In this document: positions 42,437 to 51,371 of the stretch, in pieces
How positions within the stretch are numbered: position 1 is the stretch's first letter
How the letters are laid out: every line of letters starts with the position of its first letter
NCBI RefSeq assembly: GCF_004006635.1
Contig: NZ_CP034842.1
Coordinates: 2,604,001-2,668,000 of the forward strand
Direction of reading: 5' to 3'
Length of the DNA stretch: 64,000 nt
Source of the DNA: Fusobacterium necrophorum subsp. necrophorum
GTDB lineage: Bacteria; Fusobacteriota; Fusobacteriia; Fusobacteriales; Fusobacteriaceae
The notes under the pieces: model-generated
The model's database searches: none
What the model saw: the letters and a program-made list of their open reading frames with translations, nothing else
Told to the model about the DNA's origin: nothing
Made by a program: the position numbers and the translations under genes

Positions 42437-42511
42437 CCTCAGATATTGTTATCATAATTAGAGGCTCCTTGACAAATTCAAACAGAGCCACTAATCTTTT
42501 CAGGTGACTCT
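42432..42511 (-). promoter_or_regulatory. Attenuator: alternative hairpin segments
   Basis: On the minus strand there are four segments. Segment 1 is AGAGTCAC (42504-42511), directly after the leader stop. Segment 2 is GTGGCTCT (42484-42491), segment 3 GGAGCCTC (42461-42468) and segment 4 GAGGGCTTC (42432-42440). 1:2 pair over 8 bp; 2:3 can pair over 6 bp; 3:4 pair over 8 bp with one bulge. Segment 4 is shared with the terminator stem. A ribosome stalled on the Tyr codons leaves 1:2 and then 3:4 free to form, which blocks termination. A ribosome reaching the stop covers segment 1, favouring 2:3 and the terminator. Confidence 0.75.
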
Positions 42512-42583
42512 CTAATTCATGTAATAATAATAGAAAAAGTTCGCAAAATGCTTTTCATGTTTCTTTGTAATCTTTTGTTTCAT
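42512..42583 (-). CDS. Tyr/Phe-rich leader peptide of an attenuator
   Basis: A 23-residue peptide read from ATG at 42583 with GGAGGG six bases upstream. It is Lys-rich at first and ends NFFYYYYMN: two Phe and four consecutive Tyr codons just before the stop. Its promoter, ribosome site, stop codon and the following hairpins fit a classic leader-peptide attenuator that senses charged tRNA(Tyr), with tRNA(Phe) possibly contributing. The function is regulatory; the peptide itself is unlikely to matter. Confidence 0.82.
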   Translation of the reverse strand: MKQKITKKHEKHFANFFYYYYMN

Positions 42584-42612
42584 TTTGTTCCCTCCTTCTT
42601 TTAATTTTCACT

Positions 42613-42641
42613 ATTCTATCATTCTCCGCCCTATAAGTCAA
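42613..42641 (-). promoter_or_regulatory. Promoter of the leader peptide/NhaC operon
   Basis: TTGACT (42636-42641), a 17-base spacer and extended TGA-TAGAAT (42613-42618) on the minus strand, 30 bases before the leader start. Confidence 0.8.
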
Positions 42642-42712
42642 TCTTTTTTTGTACAAATGTACATATTTTTTTTGCTATACGCAAAAAGAGGAAAATAAAA
42701 ATTCTCAAACAG

Positions 42713-42755
42713 AAAAAGGATTTTAGAGATCTTACTCCCAAAATCTCTAAAATCC
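42713..42755 (-). terminator. Terminator of nifJ (repeat family copy 2)
   Basis: A perfect 13-bp stem (42718-42730 with 42743-42755) followed by TTTTT on the minus strand, about 110 bases after the nifJ stop. Confidence 0.85.
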
Positions 42756-42866
42756 CTATTAAAATTTCATTCTTTTTCTTTATCGACGCCCTTTGACAAA
42801 GAGTCTTTCTTCTCGGGCTTCCGTGATAAAGAAACATTCTTTTCCAATTACATTGCAAAGAACTTA

Positions 42867-45800
42867 CTATTCAGCAGCTCTATTTTCTTCCGAGAAGTCC
42901 ATAGCTGCCAATCTCTTGTATTGTCTCCATCTTCTTTGTGCCTCGAATTTGTTTTCTGCAAACAATTCCTTTGCATGTTCCGGATTCGATTTTGACAATG
43001 TTAAATATCTGGTTTCTCCTAATAGGTATTCATCATATTGTTCCCATTTAGGCTCTTTTGAATCAATTACCAACGGATTCTTTCCGATAGCTTCTAGAGA
43101 AGGGTTATATCGGAATAATGGCCAATATCCACATTCTGTTGCCAACTTCATTTCCGTTTGTGATTTTGACATTCCTTTTTTAATTCCATGGTTGATACAA
43201 GGTGCATAAGCAATGATGATAGAAGGCCCTTGGTGAGCTTCCGCTTCTTTAATTGCTTTCAAGTATTGTTGTTGGTTTGCACCCATAGAAACTTGTGCTA
43301 CATAGATATGTCCATAGGACATTGCGATAGCAGCAAGATCTTTTTTCTTAACAGATTTTCCTGCAGCAGCAAATTTTGCAACAGCCGCTGTCGGAGTAGA
43401 TTTCGATGCTTGTCCTCCGGTATTTGAATAAACTTCTGTGTCCAATACAATGATATTGACATCTTCGCTGGAAGCTAATACATGATCTAATCCTCCATAA
43501 CCGATATCATACGCCCATCCGTCTCCACCGATAATCCATTGAGATTTTTTAACAAGATATTGTTTCAATTCCAAAATTTCTTTTGCATAAGCTGCATCTG
43601 TCTTTTCCAACATTGGAACTAAAATATCTCGAATTTCTCTCGTTTTTGCTGAATATTTTCTATTTGCAATCCATTCTTTGAATAGAGTTGCCATTTCTTC
43701 TGAAACAGTATCTAAATTTGCTTCCATGACTGTTTGAATTCTATCTCGTAATGCTTCTACTGCTACATGCATACCCATTCCGAATTCCGCATTATCTTCA
43801 AACAAAGAAGATGCCCATGATGGACCTTCTCCACAGGAATTCGTTGTATATGGAGTCGCCGGTGCTGATCCACTATAAATAGAGGAACATCCTGTTGCGT
43901 TGGCAATCATCATTCTGTCTCCAAACAATTGAGTAATCGCTTTCAAGTAAGGAGTTTCTCCACATCCTGGACATGCTCCGTGGAATTCAAATAACGGTTG
44001 AGCAAATTGTGATCCTTTTACAGTGTCAATTGACATTAAATTTGATCTGTATTCTACTTTATTGAATAAATAATCCGCTTTTTTGTCTTCTTCTGCATCC
44101 ATAGACATTGCAATCGGTTGCATTGTAATTGCCTTTCCTGGAGCAGGACATACGTTAACACAAGATCCGCATCCTACACAATCTAATGGAGATACTTGAA
44201 TTCTATAAGTCAATCCGTCCAATCCTTTTCCCATAGCCTTTAAAGTATCAAAGGCTACCGGAGAAGCTGCTTTTTCTTCTTCACTTACTAAGAATGGTCG
44301 AATAACAGCATGAGGACATACATAAGAACATTGGTTACATTGAATACATTTTGTAGAATCCCATAGAGGTACATCTACTGCAACTCCTCTCTTTTCAAAA
44401 GCGGAAGTTCCATTTTCAAAAGTTCCGTCTTCATATCCGTTGAATGCAGAAACTGGCAAATCATATCCTTTAATAGCATTTACCGGTTTTGCAATTCTTT
44501 CTACGAATTTTTCTACTGCAGAACAATCGCAAGAAGAACAACTACAATCTTTTGCTTCTTCTACTTTGGTTTCCACTTCTAAATCTTTCCAAGCAGGATC
44601 CACTTCAATTTCCACTAATCCGGAAGCTCCGATATCAATAGCTTGATAGTTCAATTGAACGATGTCATCTCCTTTTTTCGCATACGATTTTTTTGCATAG
44701 TCCTTCATATATTGTTGTGCATCTTCAAACGGAATAATTTCTGCCAATTTAAAGAAGGCTGATTGCATGATAGTATTGGTTCTTTGTCCCAATCCAATAT
44801 CATGAGCTAATTTGGTTGCATTGATAATGTATAATTTACCATTTGCTCTTGCGATATCTCTTTTTACATTATTTGGAATTCTTTGAAGAGCTTCTTCCTT
44901 ATCCCAAACACAGTTCAATAAGAATTTTCCGCCTTCTCGAAGTCCTGAAGTCATATCATATTGATTCAAATATGCCGGTACGGAACAAGCTACGAAGTTA
45001 GGCGTTGATACCAAATAAGTTGATTTAATAGGATTTTTACCGAATCTTAAGTGAGATCTGGTAACCCCTCCTGATTTTTTCGAGTCGTATGCAAAATATC
45101 CTTGTGCATATAAATCTGTTTTATCCCCGATAATTTTGATAGAGTTTTTATTCGCTCCAACCGTTCCGTCTGCTCCTAATCCATAGAATAAGCAAGCCTT
45201 TGTAGACGGATCCGATACCACTACCGGTGCCCCTACTTCTAAAGAGGTGAAAGTAACGTCATCTACGATACCGACTGTAAATAAGTCTTTTGGTTGTTCC
45301 GCTTTCAAGTTATCAAATACTGCTACAATTTGAGCAGGAGTTGTATCCTTGGAAGAAAGTCCGTATCTTCCTCCTACGATTAAAGGTGCATTTTCCTTTC
45401 CGTAGAATAAAGATTTCACATCTAATAACAATGGTTCTCCTAAAGATCCTGGTTCTTTTGTTCTATCTAATACCGCAATTCTTTTTACTGATTTCGGGAA
45501 AACATCAAAGAAGTATTTTTCAGAGAAAGGTCTGTATAGGTGAACTTTCACCATACCTACTTTTTCTCCTTTCGCATTTAAATAATCAATGACTTCTTCT
45601 GCCGCTTCACAAACAGATCCCATAGCTACGATAATTCTTTCCGCATCGGCAGCTCCGTAGTAATTAAACGGTTTATAATCTCTTCCTGTTACTTTTGAAA
45701 TTTCAGCCATATAGTGAGCTGTTACATCAGGGACTGCATCATAGAATTTATTTTGAGCTTCTCTCGCTTGGAAATAAATGTCATCGTTTTGTGCAGTTCC

Positions 45801-46448
45801 TCTTGTTACCGGATGTTCAGGATTCAATGCTCTGTCTCGGAAAGCTTGGATCGCTTCATAATCCACCAAAGACTTGAATACTTCATAATCCATTACTTCT
45901 ACTTTTTGAATTTCATGAGAAGTTCTAAATCCGTCAAAGAAATGCATGAAAGGAACTCTTGTTTTAATTGCTGTTAAGTGAGCTACTCCCGCCAAGTCCA
46001 TAACCTCTTGTACGGAGTTCGTCGCCAACATTGCAAATCCTGTTTGTCTTGCCGCATAAATATCTTGGTGATCTCCAAAGATGGATAATGCTTGAGCAGA
46101 CAGTGCTCTTGCTGAAACATGAATTACTCCCGGTAATAATTCTCCGGCAATTTTATACATATTTGGAATTTTTAATAAAAGCCCTTGAGATGCTGTATAA
46201 GTAGTTGTCAATGCTCCTGCTTGTAAAGATCCATGTACAGATCCAGCTGCTCCGGCTTCTGATTGCATTTCTACTAATTTTACAGGCACTCCGAAAATAT
46301 TTTTCATTCCTCTGGAAGCCCATTCATCAGTATATTCCGCCATTGGTGAAGAAGGGGTAATAGGATAAATTCCCGCTACTTCTGTAAATGCATATGATGC
46401 ATATGCTGCAGCTTGGTTCCCGTCCATTGTCTGCATTTTTTTAGCCAT
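42867..46448 (-). CDS. nifJ: Pyruvate:ferredoxin (flavodoxin) oxidoreductase
   Basis: A 1,193-residue single-chain PFOR: pyruvate + CoA + oxidised carrier gives acetyl-CoA + CO2 + reduced carrier. The order is as in the homodimeric family: N-terminal pyruvate-binding domain (ITPSSPMAEYTDEWA), transketolase-like and gamma domains, two 4Fe-4S clusters (CIQCNQCSYVCP and CVGCGSCVNVCP), then the thiamine-diphosphate domain with GDGWAYDIGYGGLDH and SNTGGQASKSTPT. A CACPGCGETPY cysteine pair supplies the third cluster. The ATG at 46448 is preferred since it sits nine bases from AGGAGG; an ATG two codons earlier is too close. It feeds acetyl-CoA to the pta/ackA genes next to it, and flavodoxin (62191) is a possible acceptor. 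Confidence 0.97.
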   Translation of the reverse strand: MAKKMQTMDGNQAAAYASYAFTEVAGIYPITPSSPMAEYTDEWASRGMKNIFGVPVKLVEMQSEAGAAGSVHGSLQAGALTTTYTASQGLLLKIPNMYKIAGELLPGVIHVSARALSAQALSIFGDHQDIYAARQTGFAMLATNSVQEVMDLAGVAHLTAIKTRVPFMHFFDGFRTSHEIQKVEVMDYEVFKSLVDYEAIQAFRDRALNPEHPVTRGTAQNDDIYFQAREAQNKFYDAVPDVTAHYMAEISKVTGRDYKPFNYYGAADAERIIVAMGSVCEAAEEVIDYLNAKGEKVGMVKVHLYRPFSEKYFFDVFPKSVKRIAVLDRTKEPGSLGEPLLLDVKSLFYGKENAPLIVGGRYGLSSKDTTPAQIVAVFDNLKAEQPKDLFTVGIVDDVTFTSLEVGAPVVVSDPSTKACLFYGLGADGTVGANKNSIKIIGDKTDLYAQGYFAYDSKKSGGVTRSHLRFGKNPIKSTYLVSTPNFVACSVPAYLNQYDMTSGLREGGKFLLNCVWDKEEALQRIPNNVKRDIARANGKLYIINATKLAHDIGLGQRTNTIMQSAFFKLAEIIPFEDAQQYMKDYAKKSYAKKGDDIVQLNYQAIDIGASGLVEIEVDPAWKDLEVETKVEEAKDCSCSSCDCSAVEKFVERIAKPVNAIKGYDLPVSAFNGYEDGTFENGTSAFEKRGVAVDVPLWDSTKCIQCNQCSYVCPHAVIRPFLVSEEEKAASPVAFDTLKAMGKGLDGLTYRIQVSPLDCVGCGSCVNVCPAPGKAITMQPIAMSMDAEEDKKADYLFNKVEYRSNLMSIDTVKGSQFAQPLFEFHGACPGCGETPYLKAITQLFGDRMMIANATGCSSIYSGSAPATPYTTNSCGEGPSWASSLFEDNAEFGMGMHVAVEALRDRIQTVMEANLDTVSEEMATLFKEWIANRKYSAKTREIRDILVPMLEKTDAAYAKEILELKQYLVKKSQWIIGGDGWAYDIGYGGLDHVLASSEDVNIIVLDTEVYSNTGGQASKSTPTAAVAKFAAAGKSVKKKDLAAIAMSYGHIYVAQVSMGANQQQYLKAIKEAEAHQGPSIIIAYAPCINHGIKKGMSKSQTEMKLATECGYWPLFRYNPSLEAIGKNPLVIDSKEPKWEQYDEYLLGETRYLTLSKSNPEHAKELFAENKFEAQRRWRQYKRLAAMDFSEENRAAE

Positions 46449-46508
46449 AATCATTTCCTCCTTAATATATTACCTTTTATTTCTATCTACTACTTTCATA
46501 TATACTTT

Positions 46509-46538
46509 ATTGTAAAATACTTTTCAGAAATTTGTCAA
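46509..46538 (-). promoter_or_regulatory. Promoter of nifJ
   Basis: TTGACA (46533-46538), an 18-base spacer and TACAAT (46509-46514) on the minus strand, about 60 bases before the nifJ start. Confidence 0.7.
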
Positions 46539-46570
46539 GTATAATTTAATTCCTTGTAAAGAAGTATCAA

Positions 46571-47773
46571 TTATTTTCCAGAAACGATTGCAAATGTATC
46601 TCGTGCAATGACCAATTCTTCATTGGTAGGAATTTTATAAACCAATACTTTGGAATCCTCTGTTGACAATTTTACATTTCCTTTCTTACGAACCGCATTG
46701 ACTTCTTTGTCTAATTTTACTCCTAAAAATTCCAATCCTTCCAATACTTTTTCTCGAATTCCTGCTGCATTTTCTCCGATTCCACCGGCAAAACAGATAG
46801 CATCTACTCCACCCATCGCCGCAGCATAAGCACCGATATAAGATTTAATTCTGTAACAGAACATTTCATCTGCTAAAATAGCTCTTTCATCTCCTGCAGC
46901 AACTCCATCTTCCACATCCCTACAATCAGAAGATTTTCCGAAAATTCCTAAGAATCCGGATTGTTTGTTCAAACGATTGTCAATTTCTTTGTCGCTTAAA
47001 CCTCTCTTATCTTTAATAAACATCATGGCTGCCGGATCAATATCCCCACAACGAGTTCCCATCATCAACCCTTGTAATGGAGTCAATCCCATGGAAGTAT
47101 CTATTGATTTTCCATCCCATACTGCTGACATGGAAGAGCCGTTTCCTAAGTGACAAACAATAATTTTGGAATGTTCCGGATTTCCCATAATTTCTCTCAT
47201 AGTCTGAGATACATACAAATGAGAGGTTCCGTGGAAACCATATTTTCTAACCTTTAATTCTGTATAATCCTCATAAGGCAATGGATACATAAATGCCTTT
47301 GCCGGCATACTTTGATGGAACGCCGTATCAAACACTGCTACATTTGGCTTTCCGGGCATCAATTTCATACAAGTACGAATTCCCATTAAGTTTGCCGGAT
47401 TGTGAAGTGGTGCTAAATCATTATTATCTTCAATCGCTTTGATGACTTCTTCTGTAATCAAAACGGAACTTGCAAAAGTTTCCCCTCCATGAACTACTCT
47501 GTGTCCAATGGCATCCACTTCTTCCACACTTGCAATAACTCCATGTTCCTGATCCACCAAATGATCCACGACTAATTTCAAAGCTTCTTGATGAGTCGGC
47601 ATTGGGGATTCCAATTTTATTTCAAAATCTTTTGCAGGAACTTCATATTCAAACTTAGATCCTTCAATTCCAATTCTTTCACAAAGTCCTTTTGCAAAAA
47701 CTTCTTTAGAATCCGGGTTAATCAATTGATATTTTAAAGATGAACTTCCACAGTTAATCACTAATACTTTCAT
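46571..47773 (-). CDS. ackA: Acetate kinase
   Basis: A 400-residue cytosolic kinase that converts acetyl phosphate + ADP to acetate + ATP, the energy-yielding step after PFOR and Pta. N-terminal VINCGSSSLKYQL, the HRVVHGGE block, FHGTSH, and TRCGDIDPAAMMF are the family signatures, and FAGGIGENA lies near the C-terminus. Full length for the family. It follows pta by 24 bases on the same transcript. Gene order nifJ-ackA-pta places the whole pyruvate-to-acetate route together. Confidence 0.97.
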   Translation of the reverse strand: MKVLVINCGSSSLKYQLINPDSKEVFAKGLCERIGIEGSKFEYEVPAKDFEIKLESPMPTHQEALKLVVDHLVDQEHGVIASVEEVDAIGHRVVHGGETFASSVLITEEVIKAIEDNNDLAPLHNPANLMGIRTCMKLMPGKPNVAVFDTAFHQSMPAKAFMYPLPYEDYTELKVRKYGFHGTSHLYVSQTMREIMGNPEHSKIIVCHLGNGSSMSAVWDGKSIDTSMGLTPLQGLMMGTRCGDIDPAAMMFIKDKRGLSDKEIDNRLNKQSGFLGIFGKSSDCRDVEDGVAAGDERAILADEMFCYRIKSYIGAYAAAMGGVDAICFAGGIGENAAGIREKVLEGLEFLGVKLDKEVNAVRKKGNVKLSTEDSKVLVYKIPTNEELVIARDTFAIVSGK

Positions 47774-47797
47774 TCCTTGTTATCCTCCATTTTATTT

Positions 47798-48811
47798 TTA
47801 TTCAAATGTGCAATCTGTACATGCTTGTGCTGATGTAATAGCAGTCAATACAACAACGTCGTTCATAGAACATCCTCTTGATAAATCATTTACCGGAGCG
47901 GCCAATCCTTGAATAATAGGTCCGTAAGCATTTGCTCCCGCCAATCTTTGTACTAACTTATATCCAATGTTTCCTGCAGATAGATTAGGGAAAATCAATA
48001 CATTTGCATTTCCAGATACATCAGACAACGGAGCCTTAATTTCTCCCACCGATTTCACCAAAGCGGCATCCGCTTGTAATTCGTCATCAAACCGGAAAGA
48101 AACTTTTCTTTCTCGTAGAATTCTTCCTGCTTCAATCACTTTATCCACACATTCATGGGTTGCGGAACCTTTGGTAGAGAAACTCATCAAAGCAACTCTT
48201 GGATTGATGTTTGCAATAGATAATGCCGTTTCTGCCGAAGAGCAAGCAATGTCCGCCATTTGTTCCGCATTTGGATGTGGAATAACGGAACAGTCCCCAA
48301 ATACTAAAGTACTTCCATAGGTTTCTTGGAAACGAGATAATTCCATAATAAAGACAGATGATACGGTTTTCATTCCCGGTTTTGTTCCAATGACTTGAAT
48401 TGCCGCCTTTAACACCTTTGCCGTTGGAGAAGAAGCTCCTGATACCATTCCGTCTGCATCTCCCATTTTTACCATCATAGCTCCAAAGAAGTTAATATCA
48501 TTTTTTAAAATGCTGCTTGCTTCTTCTCGAGTCATTCCTTTTTTAGCCCGTAATTCCACCAGCTTGTCCACATACACTTCGAATCTTTCAAAATTTTCAG
48601 GATCTACAATTCTAGCCCCTTGCAAAGAAATTTCATAAGCTTTTGCATCATTCATGATTCTGTCAGGATTTCCAATTAACACAGGTTGTGCTACCTTTTC
48701 CTTTAAAATCTCCGCAACCGCTCTCAATATTCTTTCGTCAAATGATTCCGGTAATACAATTCTTCGATTTGCTTGTAATGCTTTTTTTCGAACTTGCCCT
48801 AAAAAACTCAT
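47798..48811 (-). CDS. pta: Phosphate acetyltransferase
   Basis: A 337-residue short-form Pta: acetyl-CoA + phosphate gives acetyl phosphate + CoA. MVSGASSPTAKVLKAAIQ, FSTKGSA and NVLIFPNLSAGNIGYKL are typical of the catalytic domain; there is no N-terminal regulatory extension. ATG at 48811 is the start: AAGGAG lies eight bases upstream. The in-frame GTG at 48820 overlaps that site and cannot be used. It is the first gene of the pta-ackA transcript. Confidence 0.96.
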   Translation of the reverse strand: MSFLGQVRKKALQANRRIVLPESFDERILRAVAEILKEKVAQPVLIGNPDRIMNDAKAYEISLQGARIVDPENFERFEVYVDKLVELRAKKGMTREEASSILKNDINFFGAMMVKMGDADGMVSGASSPTAKVLKAAIQVIGTKPGMKTVSSVFIMELSRFQETYGSTLVFGDCSVIPHPNAEQMADIACSSAETALSIANINPRVALMSFSTKGSATHECVDKVIEAGRILRERKVSFRFDDELQADAALVKSVGEIKAPLSDVSGNANVLIFPNLSAGNIGYKLVQRLAGANAYGPIIQGLAAPVNDLSRGCSMNDVVVLTAITSAQACTDCTFE

Positions 48812-48838
48812 TTTTTCCACTCCTTACTCTTTGTTTAG

Positions 48839-48867
48839 TTTTATTAAATTTATCTTTCTTTTGTCAA
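48839..48867 (-). promoter_or_regulatory. Candidate promoter of pta-ackA
   Basis: Consensus TTGACA (48862-48867) on the minus strand; the -10 is weaker (ATAAAA at 17 bases, 48839-48844). Confidence 0.5.
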
Positions 48868-48905
48868 CCATATATTAACAAATTTCAAATATAATTACAA
48901 TCTTT

Positions 48906-49949
48906 TTATTCAAATAAAGCTGCAATAAAATCTTTTTTTGAGAATTTTCTTAAATCTTCTATTTTTTCTCCAACTCCGATAAAACGGATTGGTTTCTGTA
49001 GAAGTTCAGATAAACTGAACACAATCCCTCCTTTTGCAGTTCCATCCAATTTCGTAATAATAAAACCTGTTAAACGGGTCACCTCATTAAATTCTTTTGC
49101 CTGATTCAAAGCATTTTGTCCCGTAGTTCCATCAATGACCAAAATGGACTCATAGTATCGATCCCCGATTTTTTTTCGAACGACATTATTGATTTTCTCC
49201 AATTCTTTCATTAAATATCCCTTATTGTGTAAACGACCGGCTGTATCGATAATGGCAACATCCGCTCCTATTTCTTCCGCCTTGCTCAGAGTATCGAAGA
49301 CAACAGAACCGGGATCCGCTCCTTCTTTTCCTTTGACAAGCTCCGCCTCGGAACGCCTTGCCCATTCTTCCAATTGTTCTACCGCAGCAGCCCGAAAAGT
49401 ATCTCCAGCTCCCAGAATTACCTTCTTTCCTTCTTTTTTCAATTTTGCAGCGATTTTCCCGATGGTTGTCGTTTTTCCAACCCCGTTTACTCCCACAATC
49501 AATATCACTTGCAGATTTTGTTCTTCTCTTGGAAATTTTTCTTCTGACTCTATCAAATAATCTTCCATCACTGTCTTTAATACGGTATAAACTTCTTCAG
49601 GATTCTTCACTCCCTGTTTTTTGACTGCTCCTTCTAAATCTCGTACAATTTTTTGTGTCATTTCCAAACCGATATCAGACTGAACTAACAACTCCTCCAA
49701 TTCTTCATACATTGCATCGTCAATGACCTTTCGAGAGGAAAATAAAGATTTCATTTTGGAAAACAGCCCTTCCCGAGTTTGAAACAATTTTTCGTGTAAG
49801 GAAGCAAAAATCCCTTTTGCTTTTTCTGTTTCTGAAGAATCTTTTTCTATACTTTCTTCTATAGCTGTTTCCTGTTCCTCTAAAACTTCTTCCAATTCTT
49901 CCAAATTCTCTTTTTCTTTTTTTCCAAATAACTTATTCCAAAATGCCAT
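48906..49949 (-). CDS. ftsY: Signal recognition particle receptor FtsY
   Basis: A 347-residue SRP GTPase receptor that docks ribosome-SRP complexes at the inner membrane. An acidic N-terminal region (LEELEEVLEEQETAIEES) is followed by the N domain and the G domain with GVNGVGKTTTIGKIA (G1), DTFRAAAVEQL, DTAGRLHNKGYLM (G3) and TKLDGTAKGG (G4). The ATG at 49949 lies inside the last codons of the upstream FAD gene (17-base overlap). It is the last gene of the long operon starting at uvrB. Confidence 0.95.
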   Translation of the reverse strand: MAFWNKLFGKKEKENLEELEEVLEEQETAIEESIEKDSSETEKAKGIFASLHEKLFQTREGLFSKMKSLFSSRKVIDDAMYEELEELLVQSDIGLEMTQKIVRDLEGAVKKQGVKNPEEVYTVLKTVMEDYLIESEEKFPREEQNLQVILIVGVNGVGKTTTIGKIAAKLKKEGKKVILGAGDTFRAAAVEQLEEWARRSEAELVKGKEGADPGSVVFDTLSKAEEIGADVAIIDTAGRLHNKGYLMKELEKINNVVRKKIGDRYYESILVIDGTTGQNALNQAKEFNEVTRLTGFIITKLDGTAKGGIVFSLSELLQKPIRFIGVGEKIEDLRKFSKKDFIAALFE

Positions 49950-51357
49950 TTTCACCACCTATTTCTTTTAAAATTGCCCTAACTGCCAAAACTCCCATGA
50001 CAGCAGCAATATTGAGTCCACTTCCATAACCGGAGCTATCTCCGGCTGCATACAATCCTTTTACAGAGGTTTGCATATTTTTATCAATGTCTAATCTGGT
50101 ACTTCTAAATTTAATTTCCGGGAAGTACAAAAGTAGATCCCCTGAAGCAAAGCCCGGTGTAATCTTATCATGAACTTCAATAAATTCCATAATATTATCC
50201 AAAATTCGTTTCGGACAAGCTAAGGAAATATCTCCCGGAATATAATCTTCTGTCGTGGGAACAATATTTAAACGTGTCATGCTCTCCTCTGTCGATCTCT
50301 TTCCCTGCTTTAAATCCCGATAAGATTGCACCAATAATTTTCCTCCGGTAAGCATTGCCGACATTCGAGCAATCGCAGTTGCATACTCAAAAGGTTCCTT
50401 AAACGGTTCTGTAAAATGTTTTGTACAAAGTAAAGCCAAATTGGTATTTTCGGATTTTCTATCCTTAAAGGCATGTCCATTCGCCAAAATAACATCTTCT
50501 CCATATTTTTCCGCCGCAATAAAACCGCCCGGATTACTACAGAAAGTTCTCATCTTATCTCCATAGGTTTTGGAATAATAAATCATTTTTGCTTCATAAA
50601 AATTTTCGTTGATGTCTCTCATCACAATATTCGGAATTTCAGCACGGACTCCAATGTCAATGGCTCCCACCTGATAGGAAATTTTATGAGTATTTGCAAA
50701 TTTCATCATTTTTGCAGCACCGCTTCGCCCCATGGCAATGACGACATGCTTGGAATAATATTCTTCCACCACATTCTTCTTTTCTACCATAGCACCTTGA
50801 ATCTCATTGTTTTCTACAATCAAATCAATAATTTTAGCATCTACAATAAAATCCACTTTTTTACTGACGAGAAATTCCAACATTTTTTGATATAATTTTC
50901 GAGACCCGTCTGTTCCCAGATGCATAGTGGGTGTGTCCACTAATTGTACTTCATTCTCAATACATTTTTTCTTAATCTCTTCCATGACCTTATTGTATTT
51001 CAAACCTGCCGGCTCTTCTTGAAATCCAAAATCCCGATAGATGGAAACAACATAGTCAATGGTTTCATTGACAATTTTTTTTCCGACTACTGTATGAACA
51101 TCTCCCCCAACTCGATAATCCATATTGAATTTGGAATCTGAAAAAGCTCCCGCTCCACTCACTCCATAAATAATCGCACAGGTTGGACAATTGACACAAT
51201 ATCCGAGTTTTTCTTTAGGGCAAATCCTCTTATCCAACATTTTCCCGCGATCAATAATAGCAATTTTCAAATTTGGATGTTTCTTTGCCGCCTCATATGC
51301 TCCAAAAACTCCTGCCTGTCCTCCTCCCAAAAATAAAATATCGTACTCTTTCTTCAT
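49933..51357 (-). CDS. FAD-dependent oxidoreductase (COG2509-like)
   Basis: A 474-residue flavoprotein of unknown substrate. FLGGGQAGVFGAYEAA gives the N-terminal FAD-binding Rossmann motif. A cysteine cluster (RICPKEKLGYCVNCPTC, about residues 44-60) and a C-terminal YAAGDSSGYGSGLNIAAVMG FAD-binding motif follow. The architecture matches uncharacterised 'FAD-dependent dehydrogenases' related to HI0933-like proteins. The start at 51357 follows GAAAGGAAAGG; a longer frame overlaps the pilin-like gene. The conserved cysteines suggest a metal or redox site. No pathway can be assigned. Confidence 0.8.
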   Translation of the reverse strand: MKKEYDILFLGGGQAGVFGAYEAAKKHPNLKIAIIDRGKMLDKRICPKEKLGYCVNCPTCAIIYGVSGAGAFSDSKFNMDYRVGGDVHTVVGKKIVNETIDYVVSIYRDFGFQEEPAGLKYNKVMEEIKKKCIENEVQLVDTPTMHLGTDGSRKLYQKMLEFLVSKKVDFIVDAKIIDLIVENNEIQGAMVEKKNVVEEYYSKHVVIAMGRSGAAKMMKFANTHKISYQVGAIDIGVRAEIPNIVMRDINENFYEAKMIYYSKTYGDKMRTFCSNPGGFIAAEKYGEDVILANGHAFKDRKSENTNLALLCTKHFTEPFKEPFEYATAIARMSAMLTGGKLLVQSYRDLKQGKRSTEESMTRLNIVPTTEDYIPGDISLACPKRILDNIMEFIEVHDKITPGFASGDLLLYFPEIKFRSTRLDIDKNMQTSVKGLYAAGDSSGYGSGLNIAAVMGVLAVRAILKEIGGENGILE

Positions 51358-51371
51358 ACCTTTCCTTTCTA

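Noticed and set aside
42339-42600. Riboswitch or T-box ahead of the NhaC-family gene
   Set aside because: No T-box sequence or lysine/SAM riboswitch core recognised; the leader peptide with Tyr codons and terminator explains the region.
42631-42858. Short minus-strand frame after nifJ
   Set aside because: It spans the nifJ terminator and the NhaC promoter and has no ribosome site.
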